A DNA stretch of 64,000 bases from Gymnorhina tibicen (Eukaryota > Chordata > Aves > Passeriformes > Artamidae), in the NCBI GenBank assembly GCA_013399875.1, contig VXAZ01001750.1, forward strand, positions 1 to 64,000. Reading direction: 5' to 3'. The translations under genes and the position numbers were made by a program. Positions 1-29,165 of this stretch are shown one piece after another. Each line of letters opens with the position of its first letter. The stretch's first letter is position 1. The notes beneath the pieces are model-generated. The model worked only from the letters and a program-made list of their open reading frames with translations. It was not told the DNA's origin and searched no databases.

Positions 1-107
1 AGCCACTCCTCCCTGCTTTGTGTCATCAGTGAACTGCTGAGGAGACATCGACCCCTTCATCCAAATCAGGGATGAGCAATTTAAACAACACTGGGCCGAG
101 TATTACC
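1..107 (-). repeat. Old avian repeat, left half (probably antisense CR1)
   Basis: The sequence CCTGCTTTGTGTCATC through GGGCCGAGTATTACCCC resembles a common avian antisense repeat that normally continues straight into TGAGGGACACCACTAGTG. That continuation is found at 629, beyond the intervening CR1. Family name uncertain. Confidence 0.5.
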
Positions 108-628
108 CCACCTGCAGGGCTGCATCCAGCCCTGGGCCCAGCACAGGAAGGACAGGGAGCTGCTGGAGCCAGTCCAGAGCAAGGACACCAAGGGCATCAG
201 AGGGATGGAGCAGTTCTGCTGTGAGGAAAGGCTGAGGGAATTGGGATTGTTCAGCCTGGAGAAGAGAAGGCTTTGGGGTGACCTCATTGTGGCCTTGCAG
301 TGCCTGAAGGGAGCCCACAGGAAAGATGGAGAGAGACTCTTGACAAGGGCCTGGAGTGACAGGACAAGGGGCAATGGCTTCACACTGACAGAGAGGAGGG
401 TTAGATAGGATATGAGGAAGAAATTGTTCCCTGTGAGGGTGCTGAGGCCCTGGCACAGGTTGTCCAGAGAAGCTATGGCTGCCCCATCCCTGGAGCATTC
501 CAGGCCAGGTTGGACGGGGCTCTGAGCAACCTGGCATAGTGGAAGGTGTCCTTGCCCATGGCAGGGGGGTTGGAACCTGATGGTTTTTAAGGTCCCCTCC
601 AACCCAAACCATTCTACGACAGAATCCC
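108..628 (+). repeat. CR1 LINE 3' end
   Basis: Typical CR1 tail: CTGCAGGGCTGCATCCAGC, the AGAAGAGAAGGCT block, GATGGAGAGAGACTC, CATCCCTGGAGCATTCCAGG, CCCATGGCAGGGGGGTTGG and CCAACCCAAACCATTCTAC. Overlapping open frames here are chance readings of this repeat. Confidence 0.88.
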
Positions 629-705
629 GAGGGACACCACTAGTGCCAGGCCCCCAACACGGCCCTGTGCCACTGATCACGACCGCTCAGCTGGAAGGGA
701 AAGGG
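629..705 (-). repeat. Old avian repeat, right half
   Basis: CCGAGGGACACCACTAGTGC to CTGTGCCACTGATCACGACC continues the element seen at 1-107. Confidence 0.5.
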
Positions 706-1110
706 GCCACCCTGGAATCCCCCAGAGGCCCCAAGGGGATCGGGGGAGCCCCTCGTCCCTCAGCCCTGGCACACGCACCTCCTGGCCGGCCGCGCCATCC
801 CCGCCGCCGCCGGCTCCGCTCGGCACGTTCGCCACGGGAGCAGCGCCGAATGTGCCGCTGCGGACGCGCAGCTGCGATGACGGGGGAGGCGGAACATCCC
901 GGCTCCCCCTTCCCCGCGGCCCGGTTAACCCGCGGCTGCCCGCCCGGAGCCAGGTGAGCCGGGACGGGCCGGGCACGGCCGGGAGGTTCCCTGTGCCCGC
1001 GGGCGCTGCCGCTTCCAGCGGAGGGAACGCGGACACCGGGAGCTCCCCGGGGCGGGAAGGGGGCGGATGGGATCCCGCAGGCCGTGTCCTGCCGGCTTTG
1101 AGCCTGCGTT
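690..1110 (+). promoter_or_regulatory. CpG island promoter of C12orf4
   Basis: This is the only strongly GC- and CpG-rich stretch in the window, with many CG dinucleotides and no TATA box nearby. It lies upstream of the first coding exon and contains a good splice donor, as expected of a housekeeping promoter. It abuts the repeat that ends near 705, so the island is short on its left side. Confidence 0.75.
850..953 (+). other. C12orf4: Probable non-coding exon 1 of C12orf4 (start approximate)
   Basis: A consensus donor CAG|GTGAGC follows position 953 inside the CpG island. Coding exon 2 has an acceptor at 2134-2135, 17 bases before the ATG, so at least one upstream untranslated exon is required. 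The transcription start is not visible, and the left boundary is a guess within the island. Confidence 0.5.
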
Positions 1111-2152
1111 TTCAGGAGCAGGAGGTGCCGCTTTGGAACAGGGGGTTTGCCCCCCTCTTCCTCTCCATCACCTTCCTCCCCACCTCCTCGCTGCATCGGG
1201 GAGCAGCAGAGCGTTGTCGGGTTTGTATTTCCCAGGATTTCCCTTTGAATCCCACTTCCAGAGAGGCCGGGACACCGCCTCGCATCAATATTGGTTGTCC
1301 TGAGATGATCTTTTTTGAGACTGCCTTGTTTCATCGGTGTCCAACACGTAGGTTTGTTCACAGAAAACTCACCCAAAAGCCCCACAAACCCTAAACCCAT
1401 GAATTCGCTGTAGAATTTTTTATTTTTATTGGGTTCTTTTCTCCCTGGGCTGTGGTGTTCAGCATGGGGGAGGGTTCAGCTGAAGCGCTGTGTCCAGCTT
1501 TGCAGGTGCTATCCAAAACAGAGGGATGTGAATGAGCGGAGGAGCCCAGTGGAGGGTAAAAACACCAGCACAGGTATGTGCTTCCAGCCTGTGTTTTCAT
1601 GCTTTACACAGCCCCCTTGCATCTCTTTTGGCTTATTTTTAATACGAGTTACAGCATGACAAAATCAGCTCTTTCTAAAAAGCGTTGCAAACATCTGCTC
1701 CCCCACTCCCCAGGCCTAGCACCTGCAGAAAGGAGGAAATAAAATCTCTATGCACTGTGAAGGATTTCAGCTTTTGAGGCATCCGTGGCAGAAGTCAGGG
1801 TGTTTCAGGTACTTTTCTGTTTATCAGGGTTCCTATCTGCCCTGGTTCTGCTTTTAAGTCAGGAGATTTATGCTGTAATTTTTAAGAGTAATTACCCAAA
1901 TTCATATATTGAAACGCTCAAATACATTTCAAAAGCATTTGATATTTTGGAAACTGGTATTTATGCTTGGGTTCCAACTGCATGTGTTTAGAAGTCAAAA
2001 CTGAGTATCTGTGAAAATTTGGGGGATTAAGTATTCTTGGCTGTTAATTATTAACAAAGCCATGGATTTTCATTACCATTTTTTACTTCTGATTTTACAA
2101 GAATGTAATTCTTGTTACTTTCATTTCCACTGCAGGAAACAAACTCAAGAGG

Positions 2153-20041
<17,889 letters not shown>

Positions 20042-20175
20042 TTTCCGAGGAGCACTAACCTGTATCCTGTTGGCAGAGGATGAAATTAAGGAGATTCTGG
20101 ACTAGGATGTCTCTTTCCTGTGGATTGATAACCCCAAAGTGGCATTTGTTGCAATTTCAAGAATCGTGTTGTCGT

Positions 20176-20181
20176 AATAAA
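20176..20181 (+). terminator. Candidate poly(A) signal of C12orf4
   Basis: AATAAA lies 135 nt past the C12orf4 stop and is followed by a GU-rich stretch (TGCTGTCTGTACTTGGGTGG) suited to cleavage-factor binding. Longer 3' UTR forms cannot be excluded. Confidence 0.45.
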
Positions 20182-23096
20182 AGATAAATGCTGTCTGTAC
20201 TTGGGTGGTAGCAGCTGATTTTTGCCTCTTGCTTTGTTTCAGCACAGGATTGATGTTGAATTCCTCACCTTTATCTGAAAGACATTCAATATAACTTGTA
20301 TGAAATCTACAGAAATAGATAGGTAATTCTAATACACAGATGGTAGGAATAAGAGCTTATGGTAGGAACAGGGTCTTCTGGCTTCTACAAACATTTTCTG
20401 AATTTTCTCAGTGACTTTTAAAATAATATGGAACACATCAGGTGTCTCCTTAGAATAACCAATGGAATTTGTCACAGTGACCATGGAATAAATTGTATTA
20501 CTGCCTCATTTTACTGCTACAAAATGAAAGACTTGAATCAAACATTTACTGTGTTGCATTTTGTAGATCATGGAAGTGTTTAAAACAAAAAGCAAATTAC
20601 AATCAAATATACACTTGTGACAATAATCAGAATTTTTTAAGTATTATTTCTCCCTTTTTTTTTTTTTTTTTGCTATGTTTACTTTTTGCTTTATTTCCAG
20701 ACTTCATGTTGACAAGTTCATCATATGAACAACTTCATAGGAACAGTAAAGTGTTCTGGACCCTGTTGTACAGATAAAATTTGCTGCTTACTAATTATTA
20801 ACATTTTATGACTAATCAGAAATGCCAGGGAGACAGCTCAAGATGCAGCTATGAAATTTCTTGGGACAAACTTGAATCCAGTCAAAAAAACTCCAACCAA
20901 ACCACCCCGGCATCCCAGTGATAGGGGATAAGGGGGACAGTGGGAACTGCTTTTTCCTCATCATGGACAGTCTTGGAACTTGGCTGTAGCCTCAGGAGCT
21001 GGAAACAGCCCTTCCATGGCCACAGGGAAAGTCCTGTCTGGAACTGGGATTGCCACTGGGCTTACAGCAAAGCAGCTGTGGGGTTGAGGGCTCCAGGTAG
21101 TGGGATTTCCAAATCCACAGTTCTGCTGTGTGGGAATCATGGGGATCCTGGCAGAGCTGGCTTTGAATCAGAAACTTCTTCCTATGTACTACTGAAATTC
21201 TGCACTTGGAAGCTGGAGAACCTGAAAGCCAATTAAAACCCAAATTATTTTCTGTCGTCATCGTGATTTTTTTAAAATGTTATTTAGCTTAATAAATGTG
21301 AAGATTGAAAAGCTCTGCTTTGGGAAAGGTGCATAATTTAAAGTTCTCACGGAGAATATTCAAAGGAATATTCACCATTTCAGGATGATTATAAAGTCAC
21401 TGTGTAATTACCAGACTCAGCTTAGTATTTTTATCAAGTCTTGCATGCTGCAAGAAGCCATGTAAGTGACCCAGCAAACATCTCTTGCTGAACTGTCAAA
21501 TACTTTCTTTTCCTCTGCCAGCAGCTTCTAAAGAAGAATCATCCAAGTAACGTGACCTAATTTGGTGTTCTAGAAAAGAAGGATGTAAATTCCTCTAGAA
21601 GGAGCTGGTTTAATCCTGTTACAGCTCATTTTACATTGCTGGCCTTAAACTGAAATCAAACTCTGGTCCCAGAAAAGCAAGTGCTCTAACATTATTCTGT
21701 CTGGGAAAGGTGTGGTGGCAGAACTATTCCTTTTTAGAAGCTGTAAGGCTTATCTGTATGTGAAAAAGGTCTGTGTTACCTACTTATATTAGTTTTATAT
21801 TTTCCTTCAGTCAGTAAATCTACCAACAAGGAACACCAACAAATATCGTGAGCAAATATCTTGCTTATACTTCTAGACTCTTTGGTAATAAAAATTATAC
21901 CTGGAATTTTTGCCAAAGCATGAAGACTCTATTTAATTTAGTAGCACTTGTGTGAAACTGCCACTAATTTCTAGGAAAATAACTCAGCTTTTTGCCTTTC
22001 ATTTTTGGAATGTTTGTTTTCAGTCTTCAGCAGATTGCATCTAAACTTGTCATCAGAAGAACCAGTTGGTCTTTGATACTGAAATGAACAAACAAGCTCT
22101 AGTGATGAGGTTTTGGAAAGTCAAAGTGGAAGGAATGGTATGGGAAAACTATTAATTCTGCTTGCTGAAGTGTAACCCTTGTAAACGCTGAATAAGCCTG
22201 CCAAAGGGAATCTTTTTCTGGAGGATCCGTGACAGAGCATTTAATATTCCCATTTTTCATATCTGTTCTCAAGGAAGTGGTGCTAACAGCAGATTTTTAG
22301 CTGTCTTTGGAGAAAAAAAGAATATAGGGATGGGCTGACCTAAGCTGTACTTTCTGTTTGGTCTGTCCCTGGCAGCTGTAGAATCCAGGCTACAGTTTAT
22401 GGTGAGAAGTCACCTTAGAAATCCTGTTTCGGTCATGAAAAGCTATTCAAGATTAAGAGGAAAATGACTTAATGGGCATGAGGTTTTCTATTTGTATATG
22501 CAGTGGAGATTCCTTGGAAGGGTGACAGCATTCAATGCCTTGAAAATGTCGTGTAAAATTATACGCGTGGCTTGAATTGAATGAAAAATTCTTGCCACTG
22601 GGAGAGGTGAGGAGCAAATGCCGTTGTTTAGCTTTTTTAACGTGCTCATGGTGACCACTGTAAACTTCAGGTGCCCTTTACAGAGCCTGAACTGAGGTTA
22701 TTGCAAGGAAAAAAATGCCAGGAGACTGGATTTGTCAAGGATAAAACTTCGTGCCCTTCGCCTCTTGTCACCAGCTCTACGACCTGTGTCTGTTTGCTTC
22801 TGTGGGAACTGGTGACAAACAGGAGAAGAATGCAGGCAGTTAAACACATGGACAGACCTTGTCCTGGCCAGGTGCCTCTACCCTGCTGTAGTGCCAGAAA
22901 TGTCACTGTTAGAAGGTGGCACTGCCCGGACAGGTGGGAATCGTACCCGAGGTCTTTTCTTCTGCAACAGTTCACTCTGGACAGCAAAATCTTAATGATG
23001 AAAGAGTTATTTTGTAACTTTTCCTGTTGTATGAGAGGTGAATGAAGCCACAGAAGGTGATTATGGAGAGGGGGTATAATGTAAAGGAGGAAATTA

Positions 23097-23150
23097 TCAT
23101 GGAATAGTTTGGGTTGGAAGGGGCCTTAAAGAACATCCAGTTCCATCTGT
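23097..23150 (-). repeat. CR1 3'-terminal scrap
   Basis: GGAATAGTTTGGGTTGGAAG then GGGCCTTAAAGAACATCCAG is the reverse of the last ~50 bp of CR1. Confidence 0.7.
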
Positions 23151-26100
23151 CAGGATTGAGATTGCACGTTCTAACCCAGTTCTGGTATTTCTGTGAGCTT
23201 AAAAATTGATCAGTTTATTGCATCTGTGCCTCATTTGCCCCTCATTAGAGGAAAGTTTAATTCATGCTTGTGTAGTATTTTGAGCATTAGTCTTTCATGC
23301 CTCATTTACTGTTATTTTTTGCCAGTGCTATACCCAAAAATACAGAGCTATTCCCTGGTATTCACACCAGGTCAGCTGTGTAAAGAGATGCCTGTCCTCT
23401 TCTTGTATCTTTGCCTCATGGAGCTCTCAGGACAGACCATCAGTGCTGCATAAAAATAAATTTATTACTTCATACTATATACTGGATGTGGTAGAAGTCA
23501 GTAGCAACCACAGGACTGTTGTCCTATGGGACCACAGAATTAGAAGAATATATTATTATTATTATTTATAAGTACAAACAGCTTTATTTCTGTTTGTATA
23601 ATTTGAAGGGCTTGGCATCATTATATAATAGCATTTAAACACTAAGGTGTAATCTTACCCCAACATTTAGAAGCAAGTTCTTTTGAAGATTATTTCTTGG
23701 AGGTTAGGCCAGATTCTGGGTAAAGAATGGTGGTTCATAGTTCTTTATTTCCATTCACACTTCCGTCAGAATAACCTGCAAAAGGAGAAAAACAAGGTTC
23801 ACCCTTGATAATAAAGGCTCCAAAAGAGAAAAGCCATGGAAATGAGTCAACTTAGGATGTGAAGTCAGTGTTGCAAGCTCTGCCAAGTGCAGCTTGGAGA
23901 AGATGAGAGCTTGAGCAAGCAAAACTTCCTCTGGGCACGCACTTTCCACATGACATTTTTTAAGTTGGGAAATGGACTGTGGACTTCAGTATGTGATGCT
24001 CAGTTCTGGTCTCATTGGCCAGTTTCTCTGCCTTCACAACAAACAGAGCAGTTATTTTCAACCAGCTCTCTGCAGGGCTGAGAAAAGGTAAAGAAATGTT
24101 CTCTGCTGGAGTAATTATCAATATCCATAGGCAGAAAAAGTCACTGAACAAAGCAAGGTTACTGTCTCATGTTTGTAACACAGACATAGAAATATGAAGT
24201 ATCTAGTATCAAATATTCTATGTAACATAGAAAAACCCCATAAAATCTGGCAGTGTTAAATCATGCAAGCACTCTGCATGGACCAGCACACAATGGTGTG
24301 CTCTATCCCCTTCTCAGAGGAGCCATGGTAGGTACAGGCATGTTCCTGATGGCTGTTGCAGTTCACAGCTTCTTAATCTTCACTCCAGTCACTGGGAATG
24401 CAGCAAAAAATACCATAGAAAAGGCATCAACCTTGTGCAGTCTGTGGCCCGCAGGATGTGATGTCAGTTTTGGTTGTCTTCCTGGTTTTTATTTTGGCAT
24501 TCACTTTCTGCTCTGTGTGTTGCTCGTGTCAATTCAGTCTCTACCAAGCTTGCTGAGTTACTCCAAAGTTACGGAGATGTAACTGAGAGCAGAATTTGGC
24601 CTTGTGTGCCCTTCCAAGGGTGCTAACTTTGAAGAGATACACACAGAGCAACACTGGCTAAATGGCAACTGAAGGGGAATATGAAAACCATCTGTGAATA
24701 TTTAAAGGATGCAAAGACTAAAGAGGAGGCGGGTTTGGACTGCATGTTCCAATAAGAGTTTCAATTTAACTAACAGGGATAAAACTAACTAAGGAAAATA
24801 GGGAAGATTTACAAAAGCAATATTTACCAAAAACTTAGAAATCAGTCATAGTGTACAAACATTTCTCTGAGAATGGACTGATACCCACTGTGTGATTTCC
24901 AAGATTAACAGGAGGATACAGCTAATGCCTTTGTGTTATAAAGTACTCTTAAGCTGCCTGGGAGATGGCAAGACAGGGCTTCATGTCTGCCTTTCTGTTT
25001 GGTCAGCTGAAATGGATTGATTTCTCTCCCCTTGTGTTCCATCTTTGGGAAGCACATGGATAACCATCTGGGTCCAGACACATGTGGTTTATCTCCAGTT
25101 GGCTTAATAAGTTGATTGATTTTAAATCTGCAGAAAGGAAGATCCCACAGAGAAAAATTCTACATTCCTGCGAGAGATGCTTTCCATGAAAGACAAAGCC
25201 TTGGGGGAAGAAATCCTTAAGTTAAATTAATTCAGGTTTAGATGAGGAGTAAAGAGAATCATATGCTCCAAGGCACTATCAGCTCTTTCCTAATGGGCAT
25301 TGGCTCCCTCTTAACAGTGCCAAATATCATCAGAGCATCTTTGAGATCCAGTGGTTTCAAGAGGAATTCAAGGCCCTTGGCCCCCAGGCAGGAACAGAGT
25401 CTGTACATATCAATTTAGGAGTATCTTGAACTGGGGAGTTACCAGAGTTGAAGCTGGTTTGGTTGTCTCCCAGAAGTCTTATTTTAAGCTCCTTAAACTG
25501 AACCATAACAGCTCCTGTTATGGTTTATCCTGGCATAAATTATAATCCTCCGAAATGCTCTGCACTCTCTCATGCAAGTCATTTATAGTGACTGTTTCAA
25601 CTCTGTTCCAAAGAGCACTTTTAAATCCCAGCGGAAATAGTCTGACCCCACAAACAGGGGCTGCTTCCTTCCGCCACTCCTCGTGTGTGCAGCACCCAAG
25701 TTATCAGAGTGCTCCGTGCCTATTCCCACAGCGGAAATCCTACCAGCACAGGCCAGCCAAGCCTCCCTTTTTGAGAAATGAATCTCTCTCCCCGCTCGCC
25801 AATCAAAGATGGAAATTGCAGCGGGTCATTGGCAGGAGCTTGGCCCCAAACTTGACCAGCTACACAAGAGGATGTGAGTGCTTCTGTTGAGTTGTTGTTC
25901 GGAAACCGCTGCCTGACCACCAGTTGTTATCTTGGATGTGTTTTTAGCCATTTTGGGCACTTCTCCCTGCCCATTGGAAGTGGTTCTTTCTTTCAAGCAG
26001 TCCATAAATTATGGGCAAGTCATGCAAACTGATGTTGCTACATGCAAAATGGCACACATCACATTTATATCTTATTTTTGCTTACAGTAGGAAATCTTTT

Positions 26101-26199
26101 GCTGCAAGAGGACAACAACATTTTCTAGTTTTTCTTCTCCCCATGATTATTTTACGGCAGGTAGATACTTATGGATGAGGACAATCTGCCCCCTTGCCT

Positions 26200-26670
26200 G
26201 GGAGATCCAGCAGGTGAGTCAGCACGTCCTGACGGCTGAGAAGTGGTGTCCCCCAGGGGTCTGTAACAGGACCATGCCATTGTTGATGTCTTCATCAATG
26301 ACATGGACGGTGGGATCGATTGCACACTCAGCAGGCTTGCAGATGACACCAAGCTGAGGGTGCAGTGACACACCTGAAGGACAGGATGCCATCCAGAGGG
26401 ACCTGGACAAGCTTAAGAAGTCCCAGCTCTGGGGGCCTAGCACAGGAAGGACATGGAGCTGCTGGAGCCAGTCCAGAGGAGGGACATCAAGGTGATCAGA
26501 GATTGCCCAGAGAGGTGGAGGATGCCCCATCCCTGGAAACATTCAAGGTCAGGCTGAGCAGGGCTCTGAGCAACCTGATCTGTTGAAGATGTCCCTGCTC
26601 ATTGCAGGGGGCTTGGGCTACATGGCCTTTAAAGGTCACTTCCAGCCTGAATGATTCTATGATTCCATGA
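26200..26670 (+). repeat. CR1 copy with internal deletions, retaining RT-end coding remnants
   Basis: GGTGTCCCCCAGGGGTCTGT, ATGTCTTCATCAATGACATG and GATGCCATCCAGAGGGACCT are late ORF2 (reverse transcriptase) sequences. They jump to AGCACAGGAAGGACATGGAG, then to TTGCCCAGAGAGGTGGAGGA, and end at the terminal ATGATTCTATGATTCCATGA. It is defective, with no open ORF2. Confidence 0.85.
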
Positions 26671-28984
26671 AAAAGGCATCAAGAATCTGGAAGGGCAAGC
26701 TCTGTACAATACATACTGGAGCCATGTTTTTTTGTATTTTCTTTTTAGTCATGATGCTGTCACAAGTAGCTCCTTAGAGAAGCATTCTGCCCACTAATAA
26801 CTGGCCTGCTGAATCACCTGCTTCTGCTTAATCCACCTTAATTTTTATAGTCATACACAGTCAGACCTGCCAGACACTTAGAGAAACAAAGGATGGAAAA
26901 CATAAAGCAGTTAAAGAGAGGGAAGGATGGGCCAAGCTGGGAATGGTGTAAGAGCCTTTAACTTTTTGTGTCAGGAAGACTTTAATATAAAGTACAGCAA
27001 CCCAGGACCTATTAACATGCACTCCTGTGGCCAGTCCTTAAACTGGCTCCTTGAGGTGGAGATTATTGTGCCATGAGCACCATTAATTTTCACAACATTA
27101 TTTCCATGAGAGGTTATTACACATTAAATTACAACATTCCGATGCCTCTGGGCTTCTTGTAACAGTAGGAGAAATGGTGGGCTGGAGAAGACAGCTGGGT
27201 TTGCACGTGGTCTATGTCAGTTTACTTAAGCAGAACCATTTTACTGCTGCTGGAGGAATGCAGCAAAAGGTCAGTGCTGAAACTCCACCAAAGTAAGCTG
27301 AGCACACATTCCATCTGCCAACATATGCTCACTCCTTGCTTGATCAAAAAGGAAATTTCAGAGCTCTGCTGCATGCTTGCCTTGACCCTGCTCCACACCG
27401 CCTGTCCAGTGGGCATCAGACAAACCATTCTCTAATCCTGCATGGAATACGCATTCTGCTGAAAGGATGCTTGGAATAGCTGCACAGCAGCAGCAGCAGC
27501 ATAATCCTAAACTGGGCCCGTGCACAGGGAGAAGTGCAGGACAGCGTGGCGAGGGATGTCAGGAGAAGTGTTGCATGACTGCATGAAATGTATGGGTTTA
27601 TTTCCTAGTCCTGTGCGCCCATCACAACCTGACCCTGACCAAATGAGACTCATCTTTGCAGGGGAAAAATAAACTCAACCTTGTTATTCAGCTTTTGCCT
27701 TTTCTTCACCTGTCGTCTTCAAATGTTTAATTTTCTGGAGTCTGCCTGATCTGGTGCGTGTCAGAGGAGGAATTCTGTACTAACAACGTGCACAAGGAGC
27801 TGCACCAACTTAACTGGGCTGTTAAAAATTGCAGAAGTGAAGCTCTTGTAGCTACAAGAGCTTTTGGCTGATTTAGAACATGCCCTCATAACATCACTTG
27901 GTAAAAATAAGACTTGGACTTTTTAATAGAACAAATTACTTAGGCTTTATATTTAACCACGGTCACTGTTAAAGCTATAACTGGTTTTCAGAATATTTTA
28001 GGAATCTGATCTTGATCTTCCATATGTTAAAAACCATCACAACAAATACCTTACACTGTGGTTCCTGACGAAGAAATAACAAGGTGGCTGCAGCCTTAAA
28101 TACAATACATTTGCTTTGGGCTCAGATTTGCTACTGTTCAGAGCGACTACTGGAAATGGTCATTTCAAGGCAAGGAAGGAGACAGCCTTGAACCAGAGAA
28201 ACTCACAAACCTGCATGATTTTTGTAGAGAGGGTAGTGATGTTCTAGTTACTCACAGCCAGGTCTTCAACAGATGCCAGACTCCAGTGGGAAAAATGGCC
28301 CCAATATTGAGGTCTCCTCAATGCACTGAAAGCAGGGGATATTTTGACACAGAGAGATGGGCTCTTTTCTGAAAATAGGACTTGCAGGCTTTAAAAATAT
28401 TATGCAATGACCATTGTAATCAACCAGATTAAAACTGGATTTACTCATCTCACAGTGTCTTTGGGCTGTGCCTTGGGGAGAAGATTCAGGTCTGTTTAAG
28501 TGTATTGTATAGTCATGGATTATGAAGAAAACATCTAAAATCATACACAGATAAAAATGTGAGTGTTTTTAAAAGATGAGACTAAAGAATGAGGTCTTTG
28601 CTGGCAGAAACCCAATCCATTTTTTTAATACTGTATGTTACTATTGTGTTTTACTATGTGCGATGACCACATAGAACAAAATCACAATGAACAATAATTT
28701 GGAGAGGTGGAAACAACATGCTGCATGAATGTGGCTGGCATTTGAGGAAGGATCCATCACTACCCCCAGATTAGTTTATTTTCCCGGACTCCACAAGTCT
28801 GCAGTTGGCAACAATAAATTGTATGAAAAGCTGATACAATGAAGGTAGGGCTGGCATCCAGCTGGACCCTGAAAAGCTGAAATAATGAGTTGACAGGTCT
28901 CTTGTGCAGCCTGGCATTAAGAAATGCAGAGCCTTGACCCTGGGAATACATTATTCCTGGCAATAGTCCAGGCTGGGCACTGAT

Positions 28985-29165
28985 TGACTGGGGAGCAGCT
29001 TTGCTTTAAGAAGAGGCTGGGGATCATGGTGCAGAGAGCTGAACCCAAATTTGTAGTTGTGGTGAGGCAGGACAGCCACAAACTGGGCTGCATTAGCCCA
29101 AAGGTGGCCAGGAGCTTGAGGGGTGAGGGAAGGGATTATTTCCCATCACTCAGCAGCTTCTGAAG
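28985..29165 (+). repeat. Diverged CR1 ORF2-end fragment
   Basis: GGGCTGCATTAG, AAGGTGGCCAGGAGCTTGAG and the following GGAAGGGATTATTTCCCATC parallel the late CR1 block (GGCTGCATTAGACAAAGTGT, GCCAGCAGGTCGAGGGAGG). Weak. Confidence 0.4.

Noticed and set aside
687..1400. 237-codon minus-strand frame over the CpG island
   Set aside because: High GC removes stop codons; low-complexity R/G/P composition and no match to RAD51AP1 or other known protein.
24253..24582. 109-codon hydrophobic frame
   Set aside because: Hydrophobic by chance T-rich composition; no family recognised and no flanking exon signals.
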